Of a stretch of DNA of 15,772 bases, positions 6,551 to 13,987 are shown one piece after another. The position numbers and the translations under genes were made by a program. The notes below the pieces were generated by a model. The model was given only the letters and a program-made list of their open reading frames with translations, ran no database searches and was not told where the DNA came from. Within the stretch, counting starts at the first letter, position 1. Every line of letters begins with the position of its first letter. The stretch is taken from NCBI GenBank assembly GCA_021775835.1, contig JAJFHC010000028.1, forward strand, positions 1-15,772. Direction: 5' to 3'. Source of the stretch: Hyphomicrobiales bacterium. Lineage in GTDB: Bacteria; Pseudomonadota; Alphaproteobacteria; Rhizobiales; JAJFHC01.

Positions 6551-8146
6551 TCAGAAACGCACGTCTATGCGCGCTGAACCGCCATAGGCGAGGTAATCCG
6601 CCCCGTCGATACCGCGAATGAAAGTGGCGGTCCCGAGGCCGGACACATCGCCCTGCAGCGATATTGAGAATCCCTCACCATGTGCAGCGTCGATGCCGAG
6701 GCTGACACGACCGGAATAATCGTTGCCAAAATCAGGCAAGGCGGCAGTCGGTGTATTGCCGTCGGAGGAGAATTCATACTCGCCCTTGACGGCAAGCCAT
6801 GCCCGGAACAGGCCGCCCTCGTCGGAGCGATGCACATATCCCATTTTCGGCCCGATTGACGCACGTCCGGCTGTCACCGTGTCGCTCGAATGCAAAAAAC
6901 CAGCGGTATCAGTGTACTTGTCCTGTTGTTCATTCGCATAAAGGATGCGAGCGCTTGGTTCAAAGAAAACCCCGCCGCTCTCAAATATGCCTTTCAGTTG
7001 CGCCCCCACCGTCACACGTTGCGCTGTGAAAGTACCGTCCGTCGCGCCGGACTTGTTGGCGTAGTCGGAATAGGTGTAGGCCGCCAAGGCATCGAATTGA
7101 AGATGGTCGTTGGGTTTTACGCCAATATAGGTACCAATCGTGTACCCATCGGCCTCAAATCCACCGTCCAGGCCACCAAGGACGGTATCAAAGTCTGAAT
7201 TACCGTATCCACCCAGAACACCGATAACGACGCTATTGTTGGCCCGGTAGTCAGCGCCTGCAAGAAAATTGATTGTGTGACCGTCGAAAGATGAATTGTC
7301 ACCTTCGTAAACCGTCCATGTGCCCTTGATCCAGGCGTCCCATTTGCGAACCTGCGGTGCGGCAAAGTCTGCGACAGCCGTAACGTAGATCTGATCTCCA
7401 TTTTCATCGCGTGGCAGATCCGCCAACTGGCGCTGCAGTTTCTGCTGTTGCTTCTGGTCGATCCAATTGGCCACCCCTGAAGTGCTAGTTGAGAAACCGT
7501 TGGCGGAAATCTGGGTACCGCTACCAGGCTTGAACACATCGCTCAGCTTGTCAAAGACCACATCACCCAGGACGTTCAAATGCGAGTTGATGACCAAAAC
7601 AGAAAGAGATGCCTGCTGGCTGTCGAGGTTGTCGGACTCAGTGGTGTCGACCGGGGGATTAACTAACTGGGATTGGAAGCCGTTTATCGTACTGGTGGTG
7701 CCCTGCTTGAAAACCGGGAAGTTGAACGTCTCGCCTGCGAAGTCAAACTGAATGAAAATGCTGACCTCGCTGTTAGTTGGGTCCGTCCGCACCCCTGGAT
7801 CGGTCCCGGTAAATCCGGGTGCAATTACATTGGATATGTCATCGCCATGTTCTATCCGGATCGAGGTGTTCACGCCGTCGTTGAAAATCCCGACACGAAT
7901 ATCCGCGTCTGCAGGGGTAGTCCCGTCGAAATCTGCAACAAGCGTTGTCGAACCGTCGATGCACGTACCTGTGGATGGGTTAGCAATCCGTGACTTTCCA
8001 TCAAGACCAGGGTCAGTGTCAGCTATCGGCGCGCACACAAACGTTACTTGTGAACGCGCGGAATCCGGTTGCCCCAGCAAAGCAACCGCTGCGACCAAAA
8101 TCGCAGCAACTGAAATGGTTGTTGAACGCAGCAAACGCCCCAGCAT
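6551..8146 (-). CDS. Classical autotransporter with short unrecognised passenger
   Basis: Outer-membrane type V secreted protein of 531 residues. A signal peptide covers about residues 1-32. The passenger region (about 33-265) is short, acidic and Thr/Ser/Asp-rich, has two cysteines (38 and 62) and shows no obvious beta-helix repeats. A helical Gln/Lys stretch (near 230-243, IDQKQQQKLQRQL) precedes the barrel. The C-terminal ~260 residues alternate polar and hydrophobic strands (WDAWIKGTW, VVIGVLGGYG, YTIGTYIGV and so on) and end in aromatic F (ARIDVRF), as in autotransporter beta-domains. The ATG at 8146 has AGGGG eight bases upstream; the TTG just before it is less likely. The passenger function is unknown. 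It could be an adhesin or simply a surface domain. Confidence 0.85.
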   Translation of the reverse strand: MLGRLLRSTTISVAAILVAAVALLGQPDSARSQVTFVCAPIADTDPGLDGKSRIANPSTGTCIDGSTTLVADFDGTTPADADIRVGIFNDGVNTSIRIEHGDDISNVIAPGFTGTDPGVRTDPTNSEVSIFIQFDFAGETFNFPVFKQGTTSTINGFQSQLVNPPVDTTESDNLDSQQASLSVLVINSHLNVLGDVVFDKLSDVFKPGSGTQISANGFSTSTSGVANWIDQKQQQKLQRQLADLPRDENGDQIYVTAVADFAAPQVRKWDAWIKGTWTVYEGDNSSFDGHTINFLAGADYRANNSVVIGVLGGYGNSDFDTVLGGLDGGFEADGYTIGTYIGVKPNDHLQFDALAAYTYSDYANKSGATDGTFTAQRVTVGAQLKGIFESGGVFFEPSARILYANEQQDKYTDTAGFLHSSDTVTAGRASIGPKMGYVHRSDEGGLFRAWLAVKGEYEFSSDGNTPTAALPDFGNDYSGRVSLGIDAAHGEGFSISLQGDVSGLGTATFIRGIDGADYLAYGGSARIDVRF

Positions 8147-8242
8147 CAAGCCAACCCCTGTAAATTCTTTTTATTGCATGCTTTTGCATGACATATTCAG
8201 CCCAATGTGCAGTAGAAACGATCACGCGATATAACACGAGTC

Positions 8243-8329
8243 TTTTTTGCAATTTGGAGACAAAAAATTAACGAATTGTGATATTTGCGCACCAGACCCT
8301 CCCGAAAAAGCCCAAAAAAGAGCGAAAAA
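8243..8329. promoter_or_regulatory. Helically phased A/T-tracts upstream of the autotransporter gene
   Basis: T6 at 8243-8248, A6 at 8262-8267, A5 at 8305-8309, A6 at 8314-8319 and A5 at 8325-8329. The last three are centred about 10 bases apart and the others fall near whole helical turns. Such phasing predicts intrinsically curved DNA. It lies about 100-180 bases before the autotransporter start, where an UP element or a nucleoid-protein site could act. No clear -35/-10 pair was identified. Confidence 0.4.
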
Positions 8330-8342
8330 GTTCGACTGCAGT

Positions 8343-8357
8343 GTTTGCGCAACACAG
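8343..8357 (-). terminator. Possible weak terminator hairpin downstream of the Pro/Gln-linker gene
   Basis: GTGTT-TGCGC-AACAC is a short 5-bp stem, about 75 bases after the stop at 8432 on the minus strand. A run of five T follows on that strand about 13 bases later, further than usual. It is only a weak candidate for the end of the 8432-9691 transcript. Confidence 0.25.
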
Positions 8358-8431
8358 TGCCACCGAATCACGTTCGATGAACACCGAACCCGTGCCGGAG
8401 ACCGTCGGTTTGCAGAACGGGTGTCCGGCCG

Positions 8432-9691
8432 TCATTCTGACAGATACAACTGTGCCGCATCCTTGATCAGGCCGACAGTTTTCGGGTCGCGATGGCGGTA
8501 CACGGGGTTGCCATAGGAGTTGAGCACGGCATGGGCTTCCCAGTCGAGAACCTGATTGCGGACGAAGGGATCGGAGACCGTGGCAATCGTGAGTCGCCGC
8601 AACACGACCGGGTCAATGGCTTCGTCGTCATTGTCATTAAGGAGTTCCTCCAGAATGTTCCTGCAGCAGCCCCCCACACTAAGCAGAACCCTGGCCTGCT
8701 GCGCCGACATCCAGTCCGGCGCCGGTTTGCCCAGAAGCGAACCGACGACAACCCTCTGCCTGTCGTCCAGACTCCCGGGCTGACCGCCCACCGGCTCCAA
8801 AATGTTCTCCAGATTTGGTTTCTGGCCGTACGGCAACACGGGCGTCTTCGGCTGCGTTTTCTCGGGACGTATTTGCTTTATCTGGGCCATGGCCGCAGGC
8901 TTTTGTTGTGGCTGAGTTGCCGGTTTCGCGGGACGACATCGAGGCTTCTGTGCTGATGTCGAAGGGCTCGGTTTTGGCCCCTGCGCCACTGTCACCGGAT
9001 GAGGTTGCAACTCAAATGCCGTTGTCGAAGGCCGTGATTGCGATGCTTGTGCCGTCGGCGCAGGCTGCCGTTGTGGCTTCTGCGCGACTGTGACTGGATG
9101 AGGTTGCGACTTAAACGCCGCGGTCGAAGGCCGTGATTGCGGGGTTTGTGCCGTTATCGCGGGGCGAGATTGCGGACGACCATGCGGGAAGCCTTCTACT
9201 GGCCCCGGATCTGACGGCGGGGAATCTTCTATCTTGGTTTCCCGACCGGATGGCAGCGAGGTCCTAGCGGGCGTGTCGGCCGCTGCCATCTGGATGCTTC
9301 CGTTGACCATGGATTTGCGCAGATGAATGCGCTCGGGCCGGGGCTTGGGAGGATGCGCCACTTCGCCTTCGCCGTTAATGCTCGAGTTAAAATCGCCAGT
9401 GACTTTCGTTCCGCCCGTACCACTTTTCGGTGGGCTCGCGCCAGGTGCCTCTCTTTTTCCCACGCCTTTGCGTCGCGCGCCTTTGCCTTTAGACGGCGCC
9501 GCCCGGGATTTTGGTGCGGATCTCTTGGTTTTTGGCGCCCGCCGGTTCACGGATCGTTCGCGCTTGGGCATCACGGATGTCACGCCCTCGTCTTCAAAAA
9601 CGGAAAGACGATGACGCCAAAACAAATACACGCTCAAGAACACCAATGACCCAGCGCCTGCGACAGATGTCACAAGGATAGTTGTACTCAT
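8432..9691 (-). CDS. Membrane-anchored hypothetical protein with basic, Pro/Gln-rich linker and C-terminal domain
   Basis: I do not recognise this 419-residue protein. It has one N-terminal membrane segment (about 4-25, then WRHR). A strongly basic Lys/Arg/Pro stretch follows (42-83). A long low-complexity linker rich in Pro, Gln, Ser and Thr runs to about 290, including two 33-residue tandem repeats (185-217 and 218-250, each starting QSRPST). A compact, mostly helical C-terminal domain covers about 291-419, with vicinal cysteines C342-C343. The architecture (anchor, extended linker, small domain) recalls envelope-spanning or polar scaffold proteins. By the positive-inside rule the basic region after the helix suggests the bulk is cytoplasmic. 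The ATG at 9691 places the membrane helix at the N-terminus; a GTG at 9733 would add 14 residues. Confidence 0.75.
   Translation of the reverse strand: MSTTILVTSVAGAGSLVFLSVYLFWRHRLSVFEDEGVTSVMPKRERSVNRRAPKTKRSAPKSRAAPSKGKGARRKGVGKREAPGASPPKSGTGGTKVTGDFNSSINGEGEVAHPPKPRPERIHLRKSMVNGSIQMAAADTPARTSLPSGRETKIEDSPPSDPGPVEGFPHGRPQSRPAITAQTPQSRPSTAAFKSQPHPVTVAQKPQRQPAPTAQASQSRPSTTAFELQPHPVTVAQGPKPSPSTSAQKPRCRPAKPATQPQQKPAAMAQIKQIRPEKTQPKTPVLPYGQKPNLENILEPVGGQPGSLDDRQRVVVGSLLGKPAPDWMSAQQARVLLSVGGCCRNILEELLNDNDDEAIDPVVLRRLTIATVSDPFVRNQVLDWEAHAVLNSYGNPVYRHRDPKTVGLIKDAAQLYLSE
8942..9139 (-). repeat. Two-copy 99-bp tandem duplication inside the Pro/Gln-linker gene
   Basis: Units 9041-9139 and 8942-9040 encode related 33-residue repeats (QSRPST..F..QPHPVTVAQ.P). 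The DNA is still similar, for example GGATGAGGTTGC and TCGAAGGCCGTGATTGCG recur exactly 99 bases apart. The shorter RPxxTAQxPQSRP-like pieces on either side look like older, decayed copies. The repeat keeps the frame. Confidence 0.8.
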
Positions 9692-10045
9692 ACCACAGCC
9701 CGTCCCTGCCTCCGCGAAAAGGCTCCCCGGCACGCCGCATGCCTTGCTAATGTACCTATTCAGCCAATCCTGCGTCGCCTCAATGTGCTGATCTTCTGGA
9801 TTGGCTGTACTCGTTGCCTGAATTTATGTTGCTTTACGGCAACATTATTTGCAAGGGCAAAATTGCAACATGAGAGGTTCTCCAGCAACAGTCCCTGTTC
9901 TTGGAGCACGAATCTTCAAATCAACGCTGTCCGCGTGCTCGTCAAGGCTTGAGACTCTTTTTTCCGCAGCCAACCCGGACCGTCACGGCATTACCTTACG
10001 GACAAGAGGCTGACCCGCATGCCCTGGAATTGGGTGTTTGTTCAT
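9692..10045. other. Gene-free gap with a three-copy heptamer hairpin
   Basis: No convincing gene on either strand. ATGTTGC (9826-9832) and GCAACAT (9839-9845) form a 7-bp stem with loop TTTACG. A second GCAACAT at 9865-9871 could pair instead with the same left arm. The gap should hold the promoter of the 8432-9691 gene and the end of the transcript from 10046, but no clear -35/-10 or U-run terminator was identified. Confidence 0.4.
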
Positions 10046-10624
10046 TTAACCGGGGGTACCGATGACAGCGCGTAGAGACCGGTTCAAGGAGGACGCCTTT
10101 TCAGCATGGGGCCGGAAACCGAGCGATATCGACATGATCCGCCACAACTGGTTTTCAAACCGGTATGTTAGATCAAATGTGAGATTCTGCGGCTTGGTCT
10201 TGAACCAACCCTTCAGTTTTAGCACTCCGTCAGTGGTCAACTTCGGTGCTTGCCCGAGGCGGGGATCGAGGAGAACCGCATCCGCCAGATCGACATTGCC
10301 CTCTCGGAAAGGACGGAAGATATCGGCCAGATGGGCAGCACTTTTGGTATTGTGGAAACTCAGCGATCCAAGATCCCGCAGAACCGTGTAATTCCCAGTC
10401 AGGTTCGCATGATTTACGGCAGTTATCGTGTTGCGGATCAGTGCGCTGATTTGCGGACCCGAAACCCGTTGAGGCGGTTCCTGCTGAGCGGTGACTTGCG
10501 TCGGCAACAAGAGAAAACTTGCAAACATTCCGAAGGTCAACAGGATTGCCGAACGATAGCCCACCCACATTGCGGCTTTTGGAGTTTCCCCGCTTCTACC
10601 CCGAACTGGCCAATCCGCTATCAC
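10046..10624 (-). CDS. Small secreted protein, possible NTF2-like fold, coupled to IalB-family gene
   Basis: Predicted exported protein of 192 residues. The N-terminus has an extended polar region, then a hydrophobic core (about 26-41) and a likely cleavage after VTA46. The mature part (QQEPPQRVSGPQISALIRNT...) has helices followed by beta-strands ending in LTFDLTYRFENQLWRIMSISLGF, a pattern reminiscent of NTF2-like/SnoaL-type cones. This fold is a guess from pattern only. I chose the GTG at 10624 because GAGGAAG stands five bases upstream and it overlaps the IalB-family stop as TAGTG, which indicates translational coupling. The ATG at 10570 gives a more ordinary signal peptide but a poorer ribosome site. 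The function is unknown; the coupling suggests both products act together in the periplasm. Confidence 0.75.
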   Translation of the reverse strand: MIADWPVRGRSGETPKAAMWVGYRSAILLTFGMFASFLLLPTQVTAQQEPPQRVSGPQISALIRNTITAVNHANLTGNYTVLRDLGSLSFHNTKSAAHLADIFRPFREGNVDLADAVLLDPRLGQAPKLTTDGVLKLKGWFKTKPQNLTFDLTYRFENQLWRIMSISLGFRPHAEKASSLNRSLRAVIGTPG

Positions 10625-11124
10625 TAGGACTTCCTCAAAAACTCTGTGTACGCCGCGGTGAAACCTTTGAGCGAGAAACGGAAATGAATTGATTGACCCG
10701 ACCGCGCATCAACAATTGTCACCATGATCTTGCCTCCGCGCTTTATGGCGCCCAGGGTCGCCGGCTGAACTTCAAATGTGGCCCTGCAGCCTTCCTTGAC
10801 GTCGCAATCGATCAGATTGGCCTTGAAACTCATGCTCTTGTCGATTTCGACACTGACACCGTTGGGAATGTAAAGGCCTAACGGCAACAGGAGCATTGCC
10901 CTGATCTGTCTTTTCGAACTGGCCCCCTTTGCCTTGTCTCCGCCCACCGGAACAAGATGGAAGAACAACATTGAAAGAGGCTTGTCCCCCTTCTTGTTGA
11001 GGATCTGCTGATACAACTGACAGCGCTTCTGATTGCAGGCCGTCTGCCAACTCGCGAACCCGGGAATCGAGCACAACAGCAGCAATGCCACAAACACGCC
11101 GCCGGTGACTAGTTGACGATTCAT
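10624..11124 (-). CDS. Invasion-associated locus B (IalB) family protein
   Basis: Secreted envelope protein of 166 residues. The signal peptide covers about residues 1-24 (MNRQLV, hydrophobic core, GFA). The mature part starts with the IalB pattern SWQTACNQKRCQ. The core LLPLGLYIPNGVSVEIDKS, then a cysteine pair in DCDVKEGC, is typical of the family (Pfam IalB). Four mature cysteines (30, 35, 107, 113) probably form two disulfides in the periplasm. IalB was named from Bartonella erythrocyte invasion, but homologues are common in non-pathogenic alphaproteobacteria with unclear roles. The ATG at 11124 has GGGGGA upstream and yields a proper signal peptide; starts further upstream do not. It is translationally coupled to the following small secreted protein. 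Confidence 0.88.
   Translation of the reverse strand: MNRQLVTGGVFVALLLLCSIPGFASWQTACNQKRCQLYQQILNKKGDKPLSMLFFHLVPVGGDKAKGASSKRQIRAMLLLPLGLYIPNGVSVEIDKSMSFKANLIDCDVKEGCRATFEVQPATLGAIKRGGKIMVTIVDARSGQSIHFRFSLKGFTAAYTEFLRKS
10630..10636 (-). promoter_or_regulatory. Strong Shine-Dalgarno for the GTG start at 10624
   Basis: On the minus strand GAGGAAG is followed by five bases and GTG. It lies inside the last codons of the IalB-family gene, so translation of the second gene can be re-initiated by ribosomes ending the first. It decides the GTG start over the ATG at 10570. Confidence 0.6.
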
Positions 11125-11592
11125 AACAACTCCCCCGAGAACTCCACCAGAAACCAGGAACCAAGGCCGGGCATCCCCTGTCCTACACGGCCAGAATTGA
11201 AGCGTGACCGCGGACAGAATTCCATTGTAACCGGCGAACGAACCGGGCTGAACGGCCACGACATTTTAACGTTAATCGCCTTCGCCAGACGTGAACTTGC
11301 ATGTGTCCACGCGTGACCGACCGCGCCTGTCACAGAACAGATTGCGTGCGCAATGCAACATGAAGGTGCTGCGGCACCATCCGGATATGTCATTGCCACC
11401 ACCCCAGCCCCCTGGGATTAGAACGTATCAAACATGTCACGAGATATCGCGGCGGTGCAGGAGACGACAGCAGCTTAACTGCTTACAAGGTGGTCGCCTG
11501 CCAACACATGATCCTCCAGCTATCGGACCGCTGACAACACCTCAATTAACCCAAACAAATAAAAGTATATCGGTTCAATCTTGATTGCCGGC
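11125..11592. other. Gene-free gap with small dyads between yadA-like and ialB-like genes
   Basis: No credible gene is visible. Dyads include the perfect palindrome TTAACGTTAA (11266-11275), ATTGCG-TG-CGCAAT (11341-11354), GGTGC-TGCG-GCACC (11365-11378) and AGCAG-CTTAA-CTGCT (11469-11483). The gap must contain the promoter of the IalB pair and the 3' end of the adhesin transcript. None of the hairpins is followed by a T-run on the minus strand, and no firm promoter was picked out. Confidence 0.4.
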
Positions 11593-13326
11593 TTACCAGG
11601 TCCACTGCATACCGGCACGCCCGGCATAAATTCCTTTTTCTGCATTACTCTGGAACCCGTAGGCCATGCCGGCGCCGCCGCCGATGTCAACCGTGAAGCG
11701 ATCGCCTTTTACGAACACGTCGCGGCCAAGAACGCCAGCCGATGTAATTGCGATGGCGTTCGCGTCCACATCAAAATTGCCGTAACTGATCTTGAAGCCA
11801 AAACTCTCTTTGCCGGTAAGGTCAGGCGTTTGCATGGCCGTTGCGATGGCAATGCCGGCCTGGTTGCGCGCGACCTGCTTGAAAAGCTGTCCACCATCGC
11901 TTGCCAGATTACCGTTCTTGTCGGTCGTGACCACTTCGAGCGGGCCGGACTGGAACTGCTTGCTCGCCCTGGAGGTAAGTCCCGGCATCGTGTACGTGTT
12001 CGACTGAGTGCCGAACACTTGTTGGTTGACGCGCGTTGTCACCGCGCCATTGCCAAAAGCCGCCGAGTTATCAAAAGCGGCAACAGCGTTGGCGCCGACC
12101 ACAACCGCCTGCGCACCGGACGCCACGGCAGCGTTGCCTACAGCGATAGCTTCGACGCCACTGGCAGCCGCGCCGTCGCCCACCGCAATTGCGGCATCGG
12201 CTGTGGCGGTCGCAATTTCGCCGATGGCGATCGCCTGTGTGCCCAGCGCGCCGACCGTGGCGCCATCACCGATGGCGATGCCCTGTTCCGCGCCTGTCGC
12301 CACACTCGACACATCACCGATTGAAATCGCACCGTCGGCGGCATTGGCGTTCGCCTGGTCGCCGATGGCGATGCCGCCGTCGGCTTCCGTGTTCGCCGTA
12401 TCGCCGAGTGCCACGCCGCCGTCCCCGTCCACATTCGAATTGGCACCGATGGAGACGCCCCTGAGTGCCGCCACCGCCACGTCGGCGTCATCGCCGATGG
12501 CGATTGATCCTGCGTTGTTGGCTTGGGCATCCCGGCCCAGAGCAACCGTACCGGCGCCGACAGCAAGGGTGTTATCGCCGATCGCGATCGCCGAGACGTC
12601 CGTGACCGTCGCCGTGTTGGTCCGGCTGCCGGAGATGGCGATGCCATCGTCGAAGCCGATGCCGCCCTTCAATTGAATGTCGCCGACAATATTGACGTCG
12701 TCCCGGAATATGGATTCGCCGGTCACGTCCAAGCCGACGTTGCCGGTTTCATTGGTCAACGGCGCTATCCTGACCGTTCCAACAAAGTTCGTGTCGCACT
12801 GCGGCAGGCCGTTCTGGATCTCCGCAATACGAATTCCATTCTCGTTGGCAGGGTTTATAGTTGATACATCGAGCGCGAGGTTTATCGCTTGTAAACCAAG
12901 CGCGGTGACTTGGAGTGCAATTCCCGCGGCGGCGGCGGCGCCCGTCGGATCCGGCTCACCCAAAGCCTCTACGCCAAGACCTGCAATGTCTGCCGCGAGA
13001 TTGACGCCCGTCGCTACTGACTGGCCCTCTGTTGTGTCTTGGGCAATATCCGCCTGGGTGATACCCGCATTATCCAGTTGTTGCGCACAGACGGCGGAAT
13101 TCCGATTGGCGTTATCGAACTGTGTGGTGCTAAGAATTGTCGTACCGGGTTCTTCGAAGTTGGACGTAACCGCATTGTTCGTCGCTTGCACGCCCGGTTG
13201 CGTCGGCTGTGTCGCTATCGGCAAAACGCCCTGCGCCCAAACAGGCGCTGACGTACCAGCGACAATAGCCATGCCTACCCCCGCCAGAAGGGACTTGGCA
13301 CCCATGTTGATCTTTAACTTCGACAT
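11593..13326 (-). CDS. YadA-like trimeric autotransporter adhesin
   Basis: Type Vc surface protein of 577 residues. The signal peptide covers 1-32 (ending APVWAQ). An N-terminal region (33-240) lacks head repeats and includes an Ala/Leu-rich helical stretch (about 103-153) and two cysteines (80, 177). Thirteen YadA head motifs of the type (I/V)A(I/V)G lie between 246 and 425, spaced 14-16 residues. A neck follows (432-452, QQVFGT..NTYTMPGLTS). The C-terminal anchor (about 487-577) has alternating strands and ends in W (GMQWTW). There is hardly any coiled-coil stalk between neck and anchor, so the head should sit close to the outer membrane. Trimers of the anchor would form the 12-strand pore. 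The ATG at 13326 fits the signal peptide, though its ribosome site is weak. Adhesion is inferred from the family. Confidence 0.9.
   Translation of the reverse strand: MSKLKINMGAKSLLAGVGMAIVAGTSAPVWAQGVLPIATQPTQPGVQATNNAVTSNFEEPGTTILSTTQFDNANRNSAVCAQQLDNAGITQADIAQDTTEGQSVATGVNLAADIAGLGVEALGEPDPTGAAAAAGIALQVTALGLQAINLALDVSTINPANENGIRIAEIQNGLPQCDTNFVGTVRIAPLTNETGNVGLDVTGESIFRDDVNIVGDIQLKGGIGFDDGIAISGSRTNTATVTDVSAIAIGDNTLAVGAGTVALGRDAQANNAGSIAIGDDADVAVAALRGVSIGANSNVDGDGGVALGDTANTEADGGIAIGDQANANAADGAISIGDVSSVATGAEQGIAIGDGATVGALGTQAIAIGEIATATADAAIAVGDGAAASGVEAIAVGNAAVASGAQAVVVGANAVAAFDNSAAFGNGAVTTRVNQQVFGTQSNTYTMPGLTSRASKQFQSGPLEVVTTDKNGNLASDGGQLFKQVARNQAGIAIATAMQTPDLTGKESFGFKISYGNFDVDANAIAITSAGVLGRDVFVKGDRFTVDIGGGAGMAYGFQSNAEKGIYAGRAGMQWTW
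12052..12594 (-). repeat. DNA encoding 13 YadA head repeats
   Basis: Short imperfect repeats of 42-48 bases, with the recurring core CCGATGGCGAT on the plus strand (for example near 12219, 12270, 12361 and 12493) encoding the A-I-G-D element. Motif glycines fall at residues 250, 264, 278, 294, 308, 322, 337, 353, 369, 383, 397, 411 and 425. Such arrays can gain or lose units by recombination. Confidence 0.85.
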
Positions 13327-13523
13327 ATTTTTGTTATTTACACCCGACTAAATCACCGCAAAATACAGACACTTGTTACGCTTTGCCGTGCTCAGACCGC
13401 CCTGTTGAGTCACCGTAATCCGCCACCGCCTCAATATCAACGTTTTTTTAACACAATTGAGTGTTGCCAAATTCCTACACCGATTCGAAAACAAACTTTG
13501 GTTTAAATCACTGTTCCGTAGGT

Positions 13524-13934
13524 TTATCCGGTTGAAATTCGATAAACGGTCGTGCGCTCATCGAAATTGGACGGAACATGGGATTCAGGAGAGCTGGCAG
13601 GGCGGTTGCAAGCCACCTCGCATTGATGCTCTTTCGTCTTGCATATCTGCAACAGACGTTCGGCGTACCCCCGGGAAGAGCCGTCCTTGATGATCTGATC
13701 GGCGATGATTTCGCAGCCCTTCATTTTCGCCCCACAGCGGACCACGCAAGTTTCCGGAGGCACCTGACCTGTCACACCTTTTTGGTGGCCGGAAACCGCG
13801 CCCATAACAAGACCCGGAGAGTTGGTTGTGAGGGATGTTCCATTGGTGCCTGCATTACACGTGCCGGTGTAAACGAACAGGCACAGAATCAATTCTGAAA
13901 CGCCCAGCAAGTGTATTGTCCGTTTCGCATCCAC
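13524..13934 (-). CDS. Small secreted cysteine-rich hypothetical protein
   Basis: I do not recognise this 136-residue protein. It begins with a short basic segment (DAKRTIH) and a hydrophobic core (about 9-22), consistent with a signal peptide cleaved near CNAG. The mature part has six cysteines in a mirror pattern, CX3CX6C (63, 67, 74), 23 residues, then CX6CX3C (98, 105, 109), between which the chain looks helical. This resembles a disulfide-pinned helical hairpin. The C-terminal tail (110-136) is polar. The start is uncertain. The GTG at 13934 has GGAG nine bases upstream, while the GTG at 13955 lacks a ribosome site and adds seven residues. It lies upstream of the adhesin gene on the same strand, 197 bases away. 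Coding status is supported by the signal peptide and cysteine pattern, not by a known family. Confidence 0.6.
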   Translation of the reverse strand: MDAKRTIHLLGVSELILCLFVYTGTCNAGTNGTSLTTNSPGLVMGAVSGHQKGVTGQVPPETCVVRCGAKMKGCEIIADQIIKDGSSRGYAERLLQICKTKEHQCEVACNRPASSPESHVPSNFDERTTVYRISTG

Positions 13935-13987
13935 CAGATCGAACTCCGTCAACACTCAGCGCGCACAAAAATCGTTGTGCCGTCCAA

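Noticed and set aside
10250..10627. Open plus-strand frame of 125 codons opposite the small secreted protein gene
   Set aside because: It lacks a domain or signal pattern and lies antisense to a gene with a signal peptide and strong ribosome site; it is a shadow frame.
11121..11402. Minus-strand frame of 93 codons upstream of the IalB-family gene
   Set aside because: No ribosome site, membrane or domain pattern; it spans the likely promoter region and dyads.
12052..12594. Regular short repeats considered as a CRISPR array or satellite
   Set aside because: The repeats are in frame, imperfect and encode YadA head motifs; there are no unique spacers between identical repeats.
12008..12676. Plus-strand frame of 222 codons rich in Ala, Pro and Ser
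   Set aside because: It is the antisense of the YadA head repeats; its low-complexity composition mirrors those repeats.
13444..13465. T-run followed by AACAC-N6-GTGTT, considered as a terminator
   Set aside because: The T-run precedes the stem on the plus strand, and on the minus strand it becomes an A-run after the stem, so it is in the wrong orientation for the minus-strand genes; no plus-strand gene ends here.
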